Positions 10,867-19,791 of a stretch of 64,000 nucleotides of DNA are shown one piece after another. How positions within the stretch are numbered: position 1 is the first letter of the stretch; every line of letters starts with the position of its first letter. The notes under the pieces were generated by a model. The model did not search any database. It was not told where the DNA came from and saw only the letters and a list, made by a program, of their open reading frames with translations. The translations under genes and the position numbers were made by a program. The stretch is from NCBI RefSeq assembly GCF_002878395.1, contig NW_025892538.1:124001-188000 (forward strand), written 5' to 3'. This stretch comes from Capsicum annuum (taxonomy: Eukaryota > Streptophyta > Magnoliopsida > Solanales > Solanaceae).

Positions 10867-11219
10867 ATTATTCCCAGGTTACTTCCACTTCAGACTTCAG
10901 TAGCCCCTACATTGTGTCTAACCGTGCCATGGTAGTTCTACCATTAGTTGCGGGACATGTTATGACTTAAATGTGTACTCCAAATAATAATATCTTGAAT
11001 AACGTTCTTCTTCTTAATGAAGTTGTAACTAATCTCTCCTAAATGTGTATATTAACACTAGTAGGAATTACAAGTTGTTGAAGGTGGTTATTTTTCTCAA
11101 CATATTCTACAAGGCGCAGATTCTTTTGAGGAAAGTGAGTAAGATGAATTATGGGATAACAATTTTTCTAATGTTGCTGGAGATGTCGACATCTCTCCTA
11201 GAAAACAAAGAAGCAGAAA
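10867..11219. other. unassigned spacer with a possible coding relic
   Basis: Around 11130-11215 a forward frame reads DELWDNNFSNVAGD then DISPRKQRSRKS, which looks like decayed coding sequence (acidic, then basic Ser/Arg-rich). It is too short to assign. The rest shows nothing recognisable. Confidence 0.25.
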
Positions 11220-11574
11220 GTCCTAATTATTGTAAATTTTAAAGTTTGATAAATAAAATTACTTGTGGTTACATTAAATAACCTTCTTGTGGACGGGATA
11301 CATCAAATCAAGTAGTAGTTGTAGCAGTACGAAAGTGAAGAGGAAAATTTAAAATATGACTGGTCACAATTTGGAAAGACATTAAATTAATTTCTAATTA
11401 TTACTATTTTTTTTTTTTTGCAAATAACAATCTTAATTATGTAATCCTATATAGAAGCTTTATTAGGTAAATAATTTATAGAATCATATGCCTTTCAAAT
11501 TTAATACAAAAATATCCCTATAAATTTGTATCAAATTTTGCTCATCATTGTAAAAATTCATCAAATACACTTTT
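11220..11574 (+). promoter_or_regulatory. promoter-like flank of palindrome copy 1
   Basis: Closely similar to 16935-17279 before copy 2. Both have CTAATTATTGTA at the start, a 'catcaaatcaagtagtag' segment, and a TATAAA box (11519-11524 here; 17222-17227 in copy 2), followed by about 60 bases of leader-like sequence before the palindrome. It resembles a plant promoter that travelled with the palindrome. Confidence 0.45.
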
Positions 11575-11599
11575 CTATTGTTATTATTATTAGGAACAA

Positions 11600-11940
11600 G
11601 ACTTCAATGGACAATTATTCCATCAAAAGTAGAAGTAATACAGTACATCAACTCCGACCTAGTCATAGATCTGCAAAACCTATGGCAGATCAAGAATTTG
11701 GTCATGAATTTTGAGTAGTCCGTCAAGAGATTGATGTTATGGTTCGCTGGATAATTCTAAGCGTGTTTTTGAATATTGGATGAAGGGAATCAAAAACAAA
11801 CACACAACATGTTGAGTTATGGGATGTTACTAAAGAGAACATTCCTAAAAAATTGTGGAAGGACTTTTGTTTAGAGTTACACGAGTTTGCAGTTATTATC
11901 ACACCCACCACATTCTTGGGGCTGCCTATAGAGCTAAGCA
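11600..11940 (+). pseudogene. unknown coding-like segment, left arm copy 1
   Basis: It matches, in opposite orientation, the better-preserved minus-strand frame at 13475-13260, and also the forward segment at 17313-17700. Stops and indels break it. See the 13260 entry for what the frame shows. Confidence 0.5.
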
Positions 11941-12079
11941 AAGCACATTAAAGAATCAATTCGGACCTCTCTTCTTTTTCCAAAGGTTTAGTAACACCGT
12001 AACTCCTGTAGAGCTCTGAGATGATGTATCATTCACTTGGGTTATAATTGTTAATCTCTGTCAAAACTATTGTGACAAC

Positions 12080-12545
12080 TTTATAATCTTCCTCAACATA
12101 ATTTTTCTTCACTCCTTTTAGCTTTTAATCTTCATCATCTATCATGTTCTCACATTTTTCATTAACCATAATGACTTTGATGGGATGCCATCTAGGGTCT
12201 TTAAGGAATTCCTCTCACAGTGAGCATAACTTCATACCACTTTCATATGCTCCTCCCTACTTATTACAGTTCCTCTTTATTGCCTCATGGAATGATGCTG
12301 TCGAGCTCCTCCATTCTCGTAACACTAATTCGACCAACTCTTGGTATCTCCTTTAATCCATTAAACAACTCTTTTTGAGTGTCTTGCAACTCATCATTAT
12401 TGTTTCTTTCCTTCATTATCAGAGTTTGATTTAATGCTTCCAAAATATCTTATTATTCTTCCATCTTTATTAAACTTTTAAGGAGTGCGTCCACTATTTT
12501 CAAAACTTATTGATCACCTTTATCTTCTATATGTTTAATCACAAT
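12080..12545 (-). pseudogene. XH-domain (FDM/IDN2-type) fragment, antisense copy in left arm 1
   Basis: The reverse complement aligns with 12640-13180 through the same coiled-coil and XH segments (for example 'tgagaacatgatagatg' and 'agaccctagatggcatccca'). It carries independent stops and indels and is not translatable. Confidence 0.65.
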
Positions 12546-12659
12546 TCAAGTACTATGCATTTGTGTGTGAGGATTGTCAAAAATTACAACGCTTAATTCA
12601 TTATTTGTAAGAAATCCTTAGAAACAAGTGCATATTCCTTGAACATGATGAAACATTTT

Positions 12660-13190
12660 TAAAATGTAGGTGATAAAAAAGTTTTGAAAAAGGTAAATGC
12701 ACTTCTTATAAGGAAGAAGAATATGATGGTTTAAAAGCATTGACTCAAACTCTAATAATAAAGGAAAGAAAAAGTAATAATGAGCTTCAACACGCACAAA
12801 AAATATTGGTTAATGGCTCAAAGGAACTATCAAGAGTTGGTCCAATTCGTGTTAAGAGGATGGGAGAGCTGGACAATAGACCATTCCATAAATAAATAAA
12901 GAGGAACTACAATGAGTGGGGAGCAGATGAAAGAGGTACAGAATTATGCTCGTTATGGGAGGAATTACTTAGAGACCCTGGATAGCATCTCATCAAAGTC
13001 GTTATGGGTAATATGAAACTTGAGAACGTGATAGATGGAAAATTAAAAGCTAAAAGACTTAATGAAATATTATGTCGAGGAAGTGTATAAAACTGTCATA
13101 ATATCTTTAGCAGAGATTAACCATTACAACCCGAGCGGATGGTACATTACCTCAGAGCTCTAGATTTATGTGATCAATAAGAAAGCTACT
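12660..13190 (+). pseudogene. XH-domain protein relic, FDM/IDN2-like (factor of DNA methylation), copy 1
   Basis: The forward frames read a coiled-coil end (EEEYDGLKALTQTLIIKERK, then NNELQHAQKILVNG) and then an XH domain: VKRMGELDNRPFHK, YNEWGADERGTELCSLWEEL, LRDPG, HLIKVVMGN, then NHYNPSGWYI. Intact plant FDM/IDN2 proteins have zf-XS, XS, coiled-coil and XH parts, bind dsRNA together with SGS3-like partners, and act in RNA-directed DNA methylation. Only the C-terminal coiled coil and XH are present here, with stops (for example after PFHK and after DPG) and a frameshift near 13040. It sits in the right arm of the palindrome, facing its own antisense copy 40-1000 bases away. The XH assignment rests on family recognition; coordinates of the edges are approximate. 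Confidence 0.75.
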
Positions 13191-13259
13191 CTAGAGAAAG
13201 GAAGACCGTGTTACTAAACCTAAAAGACCTAATTAATGCTCCCATGTGCTTTTCCTTAG

Positions 13260-13560
13260 CTATTTAGGTTTCTCAAAGAATGGGGTGGGTGTGATAACAA
13301 CTCCAAACTCATAATAACACTTAACAAATTTCATTCCACAATTTTTAGGAATGCTCTCATTAGTAACATCCCATAACTCAACTTGTTGTGTGTTCCATTT
13401 CATTACATGTTTGGCCATTCCCTTCAACCAGTAGTCAAAATAGGGCTTGGAAATATCCACAGATGAAAACACCAATCTCTTGGCAGACTGCTCAAAATTC
13501 GTGAGGACCTTGATATGCCGCAGGTTTTTCAGATCAATGATTAGGCCATAGTTGATGCCC
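13260..13560 (-). pseudogene. unknown coding-like segment, best-preserved copy (right arm 1)
   Basis: The minus-strand frame 13475-13260 is open for 71 residues and reads ...KPYFDYWLKGMAKHVM, then NTQQVELWDVTNESIPKNC, ending ITPTPFFEKPK. Upstream, with breaks, lies a basic stretch with DLKNLRHIKVLTNFEQ. It is conserved in four copies in this window (two per palindrome), which suggests it was once a real exon or part of the same captured gene. I do not recognise the family. It points outward-in, opposite to the XH piece in the same arm. Confidence 0.5.
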
Positions 13561-13627
13561 CATATTTATTCTACTTTTGAAGGGATTAAACTTTCCATGA
13601 AAATTTTCTTTCTAGTAATCAATGTTA

Positions 13628-14091
13628 CTGTAACAACTGTAGTTGTAAATTTTACCTTTTTATGTATTTTGACCATTTCACCATTTTCCATAGTTGCTAT
13701 ATACTATTTGTGAGTTGTGGGTGGGTTTACATGGTCTTCAATGTGTTCGGAAGTGATTTGAGTGAGTTTAAGACTTTATAGGTTTTTAAAGATATAGGTT
13801 TAAATTCAGTCAACATTCAGTATTCTGAGGGCTAGATGACTATTTACATAGTTATGCTAGATTAAAAATGTAAATTTTGGGTCATTAGCTCGGTTAGTTC
13901 AAGATCGAAGACTTTATTTTGCGTTTTGACTTTTTTAACAAAAAATAGCTAAAATAATCTTGAAGGGATCCTAGGACTAAATTTATACAAACAACCTCTT
14001 TTTGTAATTTGATGATTTCATTGAGTCCGAAAAGTCAAAAATATCCTAGTAGCATGTCTAGTTTTATTTCTCTGAGGTCGCTGTTGAAGAT
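13628..14091 (+). repeat. family-B Tekay-type LTR, copy 1, first part
   Basis: Begins CTGTAACAACTG and aligns with 19215-19791 and with the start of the complete LTR at 57815 (shared 'ctttttatgtattttgacca', 'cagtcaacattcag' and 'cctagtagcatgtctag'). It is interrupted at 14092 by a small copia-derived element and resumes at 15866. Confidence 0.75.
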
Positions 14092-14357
14092 ATGTCTCAG
14101 AAATAAAGTAGGGATAGATATTCTTAGTAATTTTTAATTATTAGAGTCCTATGTGACTTAGGAATTAGTTTTCCTTTTATTATTTGAATAGGAATTAGTT
14201 ATCCCAATTTAAATTGGAATATAGTTAGAAATTTAGCTATAAATACATGTTTTGAGTTATTAATAAAATAATTTCATTTGACAATACTATTGTCGTAATT
14301 TATTTTTCTCCAACTCTTTCTCGGTTATTTCTCCAATTTCAAATCTAAAAAACAACA
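14092..14357 (+). repeat. 5' LTR of the TR-GAG element
   Basis: 266 bases, TG...CA. It contains TATAAAT (about 14240), a likely promoter. Confidence 0.85.
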
Positions 14358-14397
14358 ATTGGTATCAAGAGCCAATTTCCTGAGGGATCTGTGAGAG

Positions 14398-15063
14398 ATG
14401 AATTCTGAAAACAACTTTTTCCAAATAGCTCTTCCTGTCTTTGATGGTGAGAATTACCAACTTTGGGCCGTAAGAATGAAGACTTATCTTGAGGCTTTAG
14501 ATCTTTGGGAGGCCGTGGAGGAGGATTATGATGTTGTTCTGCTGCCCAATAATCCCACGGTGGCCCAGATCAAAAGACAAAAAAGAAAAGAAAATCAAAA
14601 AATCAAAAGTAAAAGAAACTTTGTTTGCTAGTGTTTCTCTAACAATTTTCACGAGAATTATGGCCTTTAAATCAGCAAAAGAAATTTTAGATTATCTAAA
14701 GAGATAATATACAGCAGATGAAAGAATACGAGGCATGAGGTGTTGAATCTAATCAGGGAATTTGAATTGCAAAAGATGAAGGAATCTGAGATCGTCAAAG
14801 AGTACTCAGACCATCTTCTTGACATTGTTAACAAGGTTAGATTGCTTGACACAAAATTTAAAGATTCAACAATTGTTGAAAAAATTCTTGTTACAGTACC
14901 AAAAAGATACGAAGTACCAATAACTACTTTGGAAAATACAAAAGAACTGTCCAAGATTACCTTAGCAGAATTGTTAAATACGTTGCAGGCGCAAGAGAAA
15001 AGGAGGCCTATGAGGAAGGATGGTATGGTTGAAAGAGCTTTGACAGCCAACCACAAGACATAA
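14398..15063 (+). pseudogene. copia-type gag (UBN2-like), one frameshift and one or two stops
   Basis: ATG at 14398, shortly after the primer-binding site, starts a copia gag: IALPVFDGENYQLWAVRMKT, then YLEALDLWEAVEED, typical of the UBN2/DUF4219 capsid region. After a frame break near 14610, the second half (14740-15063) reads IREFELQKMKESEIVKEYSD, then DIVNKVRLL and LLNTLQAQEKRR, ending at TAA 15061. A stop lies near 14706. The protein would form virus-like particles in the cytoplasm. The gag part is the best-preserved retrotransposon ORF in the window, consistent with a recent insertion. Confidence 0.85.
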
Positions 15064-15592
15064 AGTAAGGGTAATAATTCAAGAAAAAATTACCCACCTA
15101 GCCATGACTTTGGAAAAATAAGTCGTCCTCCATTTAAATGTTGGAAGATACCAGATGCACAATGCAAGATTTACAATCAATTTGGCCATGAAGCTGTGAT
15201 TTACAAAAGCAAATCTCAAAAATATAAAGCAGAAGCCCAAGTCACCAAAGAAGAAGAAGATCACTTATTTGTGGAAACTTCTTCAACCAAGAAATCTGAT
15301 TTTTGAATGATTGACAGTGGTTGTACAAACCACGTGACATATGACAAAACTCTTTTTAAAAAGTTTTTGCCTATGAAAATAAGAAAATCATAATTGGGAA
15401 TGGTGACTATATTTCTGCAAAAGAAAAACAGAATGTTGCAATCAAAATAATTTTAGTTGATATGAGAGGAAAAAGTTTCTTATTTAATCCAGAAAATGCA
15501 CATAAGCCATGCAAGAACAAAGACGAATTGACAAATTTATTCATGAGGTCAAATTTAGCTGAAGCCGAGATAATTTATGATCCAAGGAGAAG
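15064..15592 (+). pseudogene. zinc-knuckle region, aspartic protease start and pol C-terminal remnant
   Basis: A zinc-knuckle-like stretch (CKIYNQFGHEAV, last Cys lost) is followed by a basic/acidic linker and MIDSGCTNHVTYD at about 15307, the copia protease active-site DSG motif, preceded by a stop where Trp is usual. After about 15400 the reading jumps to CKNKDELTNLFMRS (about 15510), which resembles the last residues of copia RNase H. So one internal deletion removed integrase, reverse transcriptase and most of RNase H. Confidence 0.65.
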
Positions 15593-15865
15593 TGTTGAAG
15601 ATATATCTCAGAAATAAAGTAGGAATATATATTTTTAGTAGTTTTTAATTATTAGAGTCCTATGTGACTTAGGAATTAGTTATCCTTTTATTATTTGAAT
15701 AGAAATTAGTTATCCCAATTTAAATTGGAATGTAGTTAGAAATTTAGCTATAAATATATATTTTGAGTTAATAATAAAATAATTCCCTTTGACAATAGTA
15801 TTGCCGTATTTTATTTTTCTCCAACTCTTTCTCTGTTATTTCTCCAATTTCAAAGCTAAAAACCA
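15593..15865 (+). repeat. 3' LTR of the TR-GAG element
   Basis: 273 bases. It differs from the 5' LTR at roughly a dozen visible positions. Confidence 0.85.
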
Positions 15866-16250
15866 ATAGTCTCAAATAAATCCTAAGGGCTTAATCAAGA
15901 CTATTTTTCCAAGTCCCTAACAGCTGTTTTGAAGTTTCTATTGCAACATTAGGTGCATCATCACAATTGTGTGGCCATATGTCGTGATTGCATCCATTGA
16001 TCGAGCTACTCATCATGATCGCATGGTAGGGTACCATGATTTCAAAGAGATATATGATGGATTGGGTTAAATTGACTTATTGCAATCGCAAGTTTTGGAG
16101 TGTGACACTCTAAGTTCAGGAAGAGAGGAGTGAAATTTATCTGATCAAGGTCAGAAGATATTTAGGTGAACCTATCTTGTTATATTTTGCATGCAACACA
16201 TCAGGATAGTTTGCTAACATAAGCAAATTGTGGAGTTATGAAATCATGGG
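15866..16250 (+). repeat. family-B LTR, copy 1, second part
   Basis: Resumes the LTR after the TR-GAG insertion. 'gtgattgcatccattgatcgagct' and 'catggtagggtaccatgatt' align with 29692-29760, the second half of copy 2. It fades out before the Tat/Ogre relic. Confidence 0.65.
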
Positions 16251-16934
16251 GATCATAATCCTAGCACGCATCTTATATGGATTACAAATCAAGAAAACAA
16301 CAACCATTCTGATACACTTTTTTACATAAAATCCACTCTTCTTTTACTTAATTGCTAATTACTTGAACAAACACTTGATCAAATTTCATCCTATTCCTTG
16401 TGGGTGTGACCCCAACCTTGTTGATTCTATATTTGATTCAATGGTCACTTTATACTTTTTACGAGGTGTAATTTAGGTGATATCAGTGCTTCTTCCAATT
16501 CTTTACCACTCCTTAATTTGATTACCATTACATATCCCGGATTAGGATCTGTATTGCTTGACAAACCCTTTGTGGCCTTGTGCTTTGAGCTTACTAGCTC
16601 ATTTGCTTCTCTAATTCTTGTGGTCAAGTTGGTGATTCTTTATACTGGATCCATTTGTTCCTCGCCAGCTACTATCTGAGCTTGTTTGTACTATACAAAG
16701 AACTAGCATTGCTTCCCTTAGCCTATTGCTAAAAGTTTTGACTTTACCCTTGGTTGCCTCCCCATGAAAATTCGGGTTGATTCTTCCAATTATGATTGCA
16801 GGTATTTCCATGATTTTGATTTGTTCTCTATGTATTACCCATATTTTATCGACTTGATATTTGCTCCATACAAGTTTGCAGAGTGACCACTGCTTCCATA
16901 AATTTTGCACCAAGTTTGAACCAAGTTTGCACCA
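16251..16934 (-). pseudogene. Tat/Ogre-type gag relic (reverse strand)
   Basis: On the minus strand, 16627-16445 reads NELVSSKHKATKGLSS and VMVIKLRSGKELEEA; the LRSGKEL stretch is typical of the gag-protease linker of Tat/Athila-lineage gypsy elements. 16913-16611 is an open but degraded extension. The same text recurs in the larger reverse relic at 50580-50720, so both derive from one family. No protease follows here. The part from 16251 to 16430 looks like non-coding flank of the same element. Confidence 0.5.
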
Positions 16935-17279
16935 GCTAATTATTGTATATTATAAATTTTAGTAAATAAAATTACTTGTAGTTACATTAAATAACGTGCT
17001 TTTGGTTGGGATACATCAAATCAAGTAGTAGTAACAATAGGAAAGTGACAAGGAAAATTTAAAATATAACTGGTCAAAATTTGAAAGGAAATTAAATTAA
17101 TTTCTAGTAACATTTATTTTTATTTGCTAATTTAAATCTTAATTATGTAATCCTATACAAAATCTTAATTAGGAAAATAATTTAAAGTGCATATACCTTC
17201 AAAATTAATACCAAAAATCCCTATAAATTTCTATCCATTTTTTCTCAACATTGCAAAATTCATCAAACACATTTTTCCA
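16935..17279 (+). promoter_or_regulatory. promoter-like flank of palindrome copy 2
   Basis: Duplicate of 11220-11574, including TATAAA at 17222-17227. Confidence 0.45.
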
Positions 17280-17312
17280 TTGTTTTATTATTAGGAAGAA
17301 AATTTTCATGAA

Positions 17313-17700
17313 AAATTTAATCTCATCAAAAGTAGAAGAAATACGGTACATCAAATATACCCCAGTCATAGATCAGCAAAATCTGTGGCAGATCAAGAAG
17401 GTCGTCACAAATTTTGAGCATTTCGTCAAGAGATTGGTGTTGCCGTTCATGGAATTTCCAAGAAAGTTTTTGACTGCTGGGTGAAGGGCATGGTCAAACA
17501 TGTATAGAAAAGGAACCCACAACATGTTGAGTTATGGGATGTTTTTGAAATAAACATTCCTAAAAATTGTGTAAGGACTTTTATTTAGTGTTATTACTTG
17601 TTCGGAGTTTTATCACACCCACCCCCATTCTTGGGGTTGCCTAAAGAGCTAAGGAAAAGCACATGGAAGCATCAATTTGGTCCTCTCTTCTTTTTCCACA
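17313..17700 (+). pseudogene. unknown coding-like segment, left arm copy 2
   Basis: ATG at 17313 starts a frame reading ISSKVEEIRYIKYTPVIDQQ and then LWQIKKVVTNFEHFVKRL, stopped at 17482-17484. It continues in other frames through 'gttgagttatgggatg' and 'cacccccattcttgggg'. It is homologous to 13560-13260 (reverse). Not recognised. Confidence 0.5.
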
Positions 17701-17799
17701 GGTTTAGCAACACAATAACTCCTTTCTTCAAAGTAACTTTCTTATTGACCGGATATTCTAAAGCTCTGAGATGATGTATCTTTTACTCAGGTTAAAATT

Positions 17800-18235
17800 G
17801 TTAGTCTCTATTAAAGCTGTTGTGAAAGCTTTATAAAATTCTGCAACATACCTCATCATCATTATCTATCACGTTAACAACTTTGATGGGATGCCATCTA
17901 GGATCTTTATGGAATTCTTCCCACAATGGGGATTCTTCGTACCTCTTTTATCTGCTCCCCACTCATTATAGTTCCTCTGTATTGCTTCATGGAATGGTCT
18001 ATTTTTTATCTCCCCATCCTCTTAACACCATGTAGACCAACCCTTAGTAGCTTTTTTAAGCCATTAACCAACTCTTTTTGAGCATCTTGCTACTCATTAT
18101 TCCTGTTTCTTTCCTTTATTATCAGAGCTTGTTTGATGCTTCCAAACTATCATATTCTACTTCTTTCTGTCTTAAACTTTTATGGAGTGTGTCACCTTTT
18201 ACAAAACTTCTTGATCACCTTTATCTTTAATATGT
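17800..18235 (-). pseudogene. XH-domain fragment, antisense copy in left arm 2
   Basis: The reverse complement aligns with 18360-18900. It has its own stops and indels. Confidence 0.65.
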
Positions 18236-18359
18236 TTAATAATAGTTCAAGGAATATGAATTTGTTTGTAGGGATTACACCAACGCTCAAATAATGAATT
18301 GTACGCAAATACTTATAAACAAGTACATAGTCCTTGAGCATGATAAAACATATGAAAGA

Positions 18360-18905
18360 TGCAGGTGATCAAGAAGTTTTGAAAAAGGTAGATGCACTTC
18401 TTAAAAGTTTAAGAGTGAAAGAAGAAGAATATGATGGTTTGAAATCATTAAATCAAACTCTGATCGATAAGGAAAGAAACAACAATGATGAGTTGTTAGA
18501 TCCTTAAAAAGTGTTGGTTAATGGCTTAAAGAAGCTACCGATAATTGGTTCAATTGGTGTTATGAGGATGATGGAGTTCAAAAATAGAATATTCCATAAA
18601 GTAATGAAGTTCAACTATAATGAGTGGAAAGCTGATGAGAAAGAGGAACAAAGTTATGCTCGTTGTGGGAGGAATTCCTTAGAGACCCTACATGGTACCC
18701 CATTAAAGTCGTTATTGTTAATAGGAAGCCTGAGAACATGATAGATGATGAAGACAAAAATCTAAAAGACTTGGAGAAATATTTTGTTGAGGAAGTTTAT
18801 AAAGCTATCACATCAGCTTTGACAGAGATTAACTATTACAACTGAGTGAAAGATACATCATCTCAGAGCTCTAGAATTATGCGGTTAATAAAAAAGCTAT
18901 TCTAA
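18360..18905 (+). pseudogene. XH-domain protein relic, FDM/IDN2-like, copy 2
   Basis: Coiled coil EEEYDGLKSLNQTLIDKERN is followed by LVNGLKKL and an XH domain in two overlapping frames. The first (18511-18741) runs to a shift near 18660. The second (18663-18845) reads EEFLRDPTWYPIKVVIVNRK, then PENMIDDEDKNLKDLEKYF and EEVYKAITSALTEINYYN, the signature order of an XH domain (a WHPF/WYPI-like core, IDDED and the NEYNPSG-like end). One frameshift and a few stops separate it from a continuous frame. This copy is the strongest evidence for the family. XS and zf-XS parts are absent. Confidence 0.8.
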
Positions 18906-19214
18906 AGGAAGGAATTACTATGTTACTAAACCTGTGAAAAAAAGACAGGACCAAATTGATGCTTCCATGTGATTTTCCTTAGCTTTTTTTGTAGCCCCAA
19001 GAATGGGGTGGGTGTGATAACAACTCCAAACTCATAATAACACTAAACAAAAGTCCTTCCACAATTTTTATGAATGTTCTCTTCTATAACTTCCCTTAAC
19101 TCAACACGTTGTATATTTTCTTTCTCTACATATTTGACTATTTCCTTTATCCAGTAGTCAAAAATATGTTGGGAATATTCGAGGATGGCAACACCGATCT
19201 CTTGATAGTTGTTA

Positions 19215-19791
19215 CAATGTTGATAACAACCGTATATGTGAATTTCACCTTTTTATGTATTTTAACCATTTTTTTCTTTTCAAAAGTTTATATATTTTAT
19301 TTTTGCATTATGGAGTAGGTTAACATAGTCCTCGATGTGTTCGAGAGTTATTTGAGCGACTTTGAGACTTTAGAGGCTTTTAAAGCTACTAGTTTGACTT
19401 CAGTCAACATTTGGTATTCTAAGCGTCAGATGGTAATATGGACAGTTATGTTAGATTCAAAATATCAATTTTGGGTTATTAGCTTGGTTAGTTCATGCTC
19501 GGAGCCTTTATTTTCTATTTTGACCCTTTTAACAAAAACTAGCTAAAATAAGCTTAAAGGGTCCCAGAGACGAAATTGTTGCAAATAACCTCTTTTTTTA
19601 AATCTGATGGTTTCATTGAGCTTGAAATGACAAAAATAGCTTAGTAGCATATCTAGTTTTACTTTTGTAGGTACCAAATAAAAAGGTTTAATCGGGATAA
19701 TTCTTACAAATCCCTAACAGCTGGTTTGTAGTTTCTGTTGCATTATTTGGGGCATCATTACGATTTTGTATCCATATATAGTGATTGCAAC
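19215..19791 (+). repeat. family-B LTR, copy 2, first part
   Basis: Starts TGATAACAACCG and aligns with 13628-14091 and 57815 onward. It is interrupted at 19792 by a complete chromovirus and resumes at 29692. Confidence 0.75.

Larger units (their letters stand above)
11575..13620. repeat. near-palindrome copy 1, built from XH-domain gene sequence (arms 11575-12572 / 12612-13620)
   Basis: The left arm and the reverse complement of the right arm align for almost 1 kb. Shared segments include 'gttgagttatgggatgttact', 'gattgagttgggatgccatc'-like text around the XH piece, and the 'catcaaaagtagaa' outer edge. Only about 40 bases separate the arms. Each arm holds the same two pieces in opposed orientation: an unknown coding-like segment on the outside and an FDM/IDN2-type XH segment on the inside. 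A transcript across it would fold into a long hairpin. The right arm ends at the start of a family-B LTR. Confidence 0.85.
14092..15865 (+). mobile_element. small non-autonomous copia-derived element (TR-GAG type)
   Basis: Two direct repeats (14092-14357 and 15593-15865) begin TGTTGAAGATAT and end in CA. A primer-binding site TTGGTATCAAGAGCC (14359-14373), matching initiator-Met tRNA usage, follows the first. A purine tract AAGGAGAAG directly precedes the second. The inside encodes gag, a protease relic, and what looks like the extreme C-terminus of copia pol; integrase and reverse transcriptase are missing. Terminal-repeat elements carrying only gag are an established plant class that depends on autonomous partners. 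A possible target duplication (gtcgc / gtctc) flanks it but is imperfect. It sits inside the family-B LTR. Confidence 0.85.
17280..19205. repeat. near-palindrome copy 2, XH-domain sequence (arms 17280-18285 / 18312-19205)
   Basis: Same architecture as 11575-13620, with only about 25-30 bases between arms. The right arm lacks roughly the outermost 100 bases seen in copy 1. Arms share 'gttgagttatgggatgtt', 'tgggatgccatctaggatct', and 'aaggtgatcaaga' at the hinge. The XH text in the right arm is the better preserved. Confidence 0.85.
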
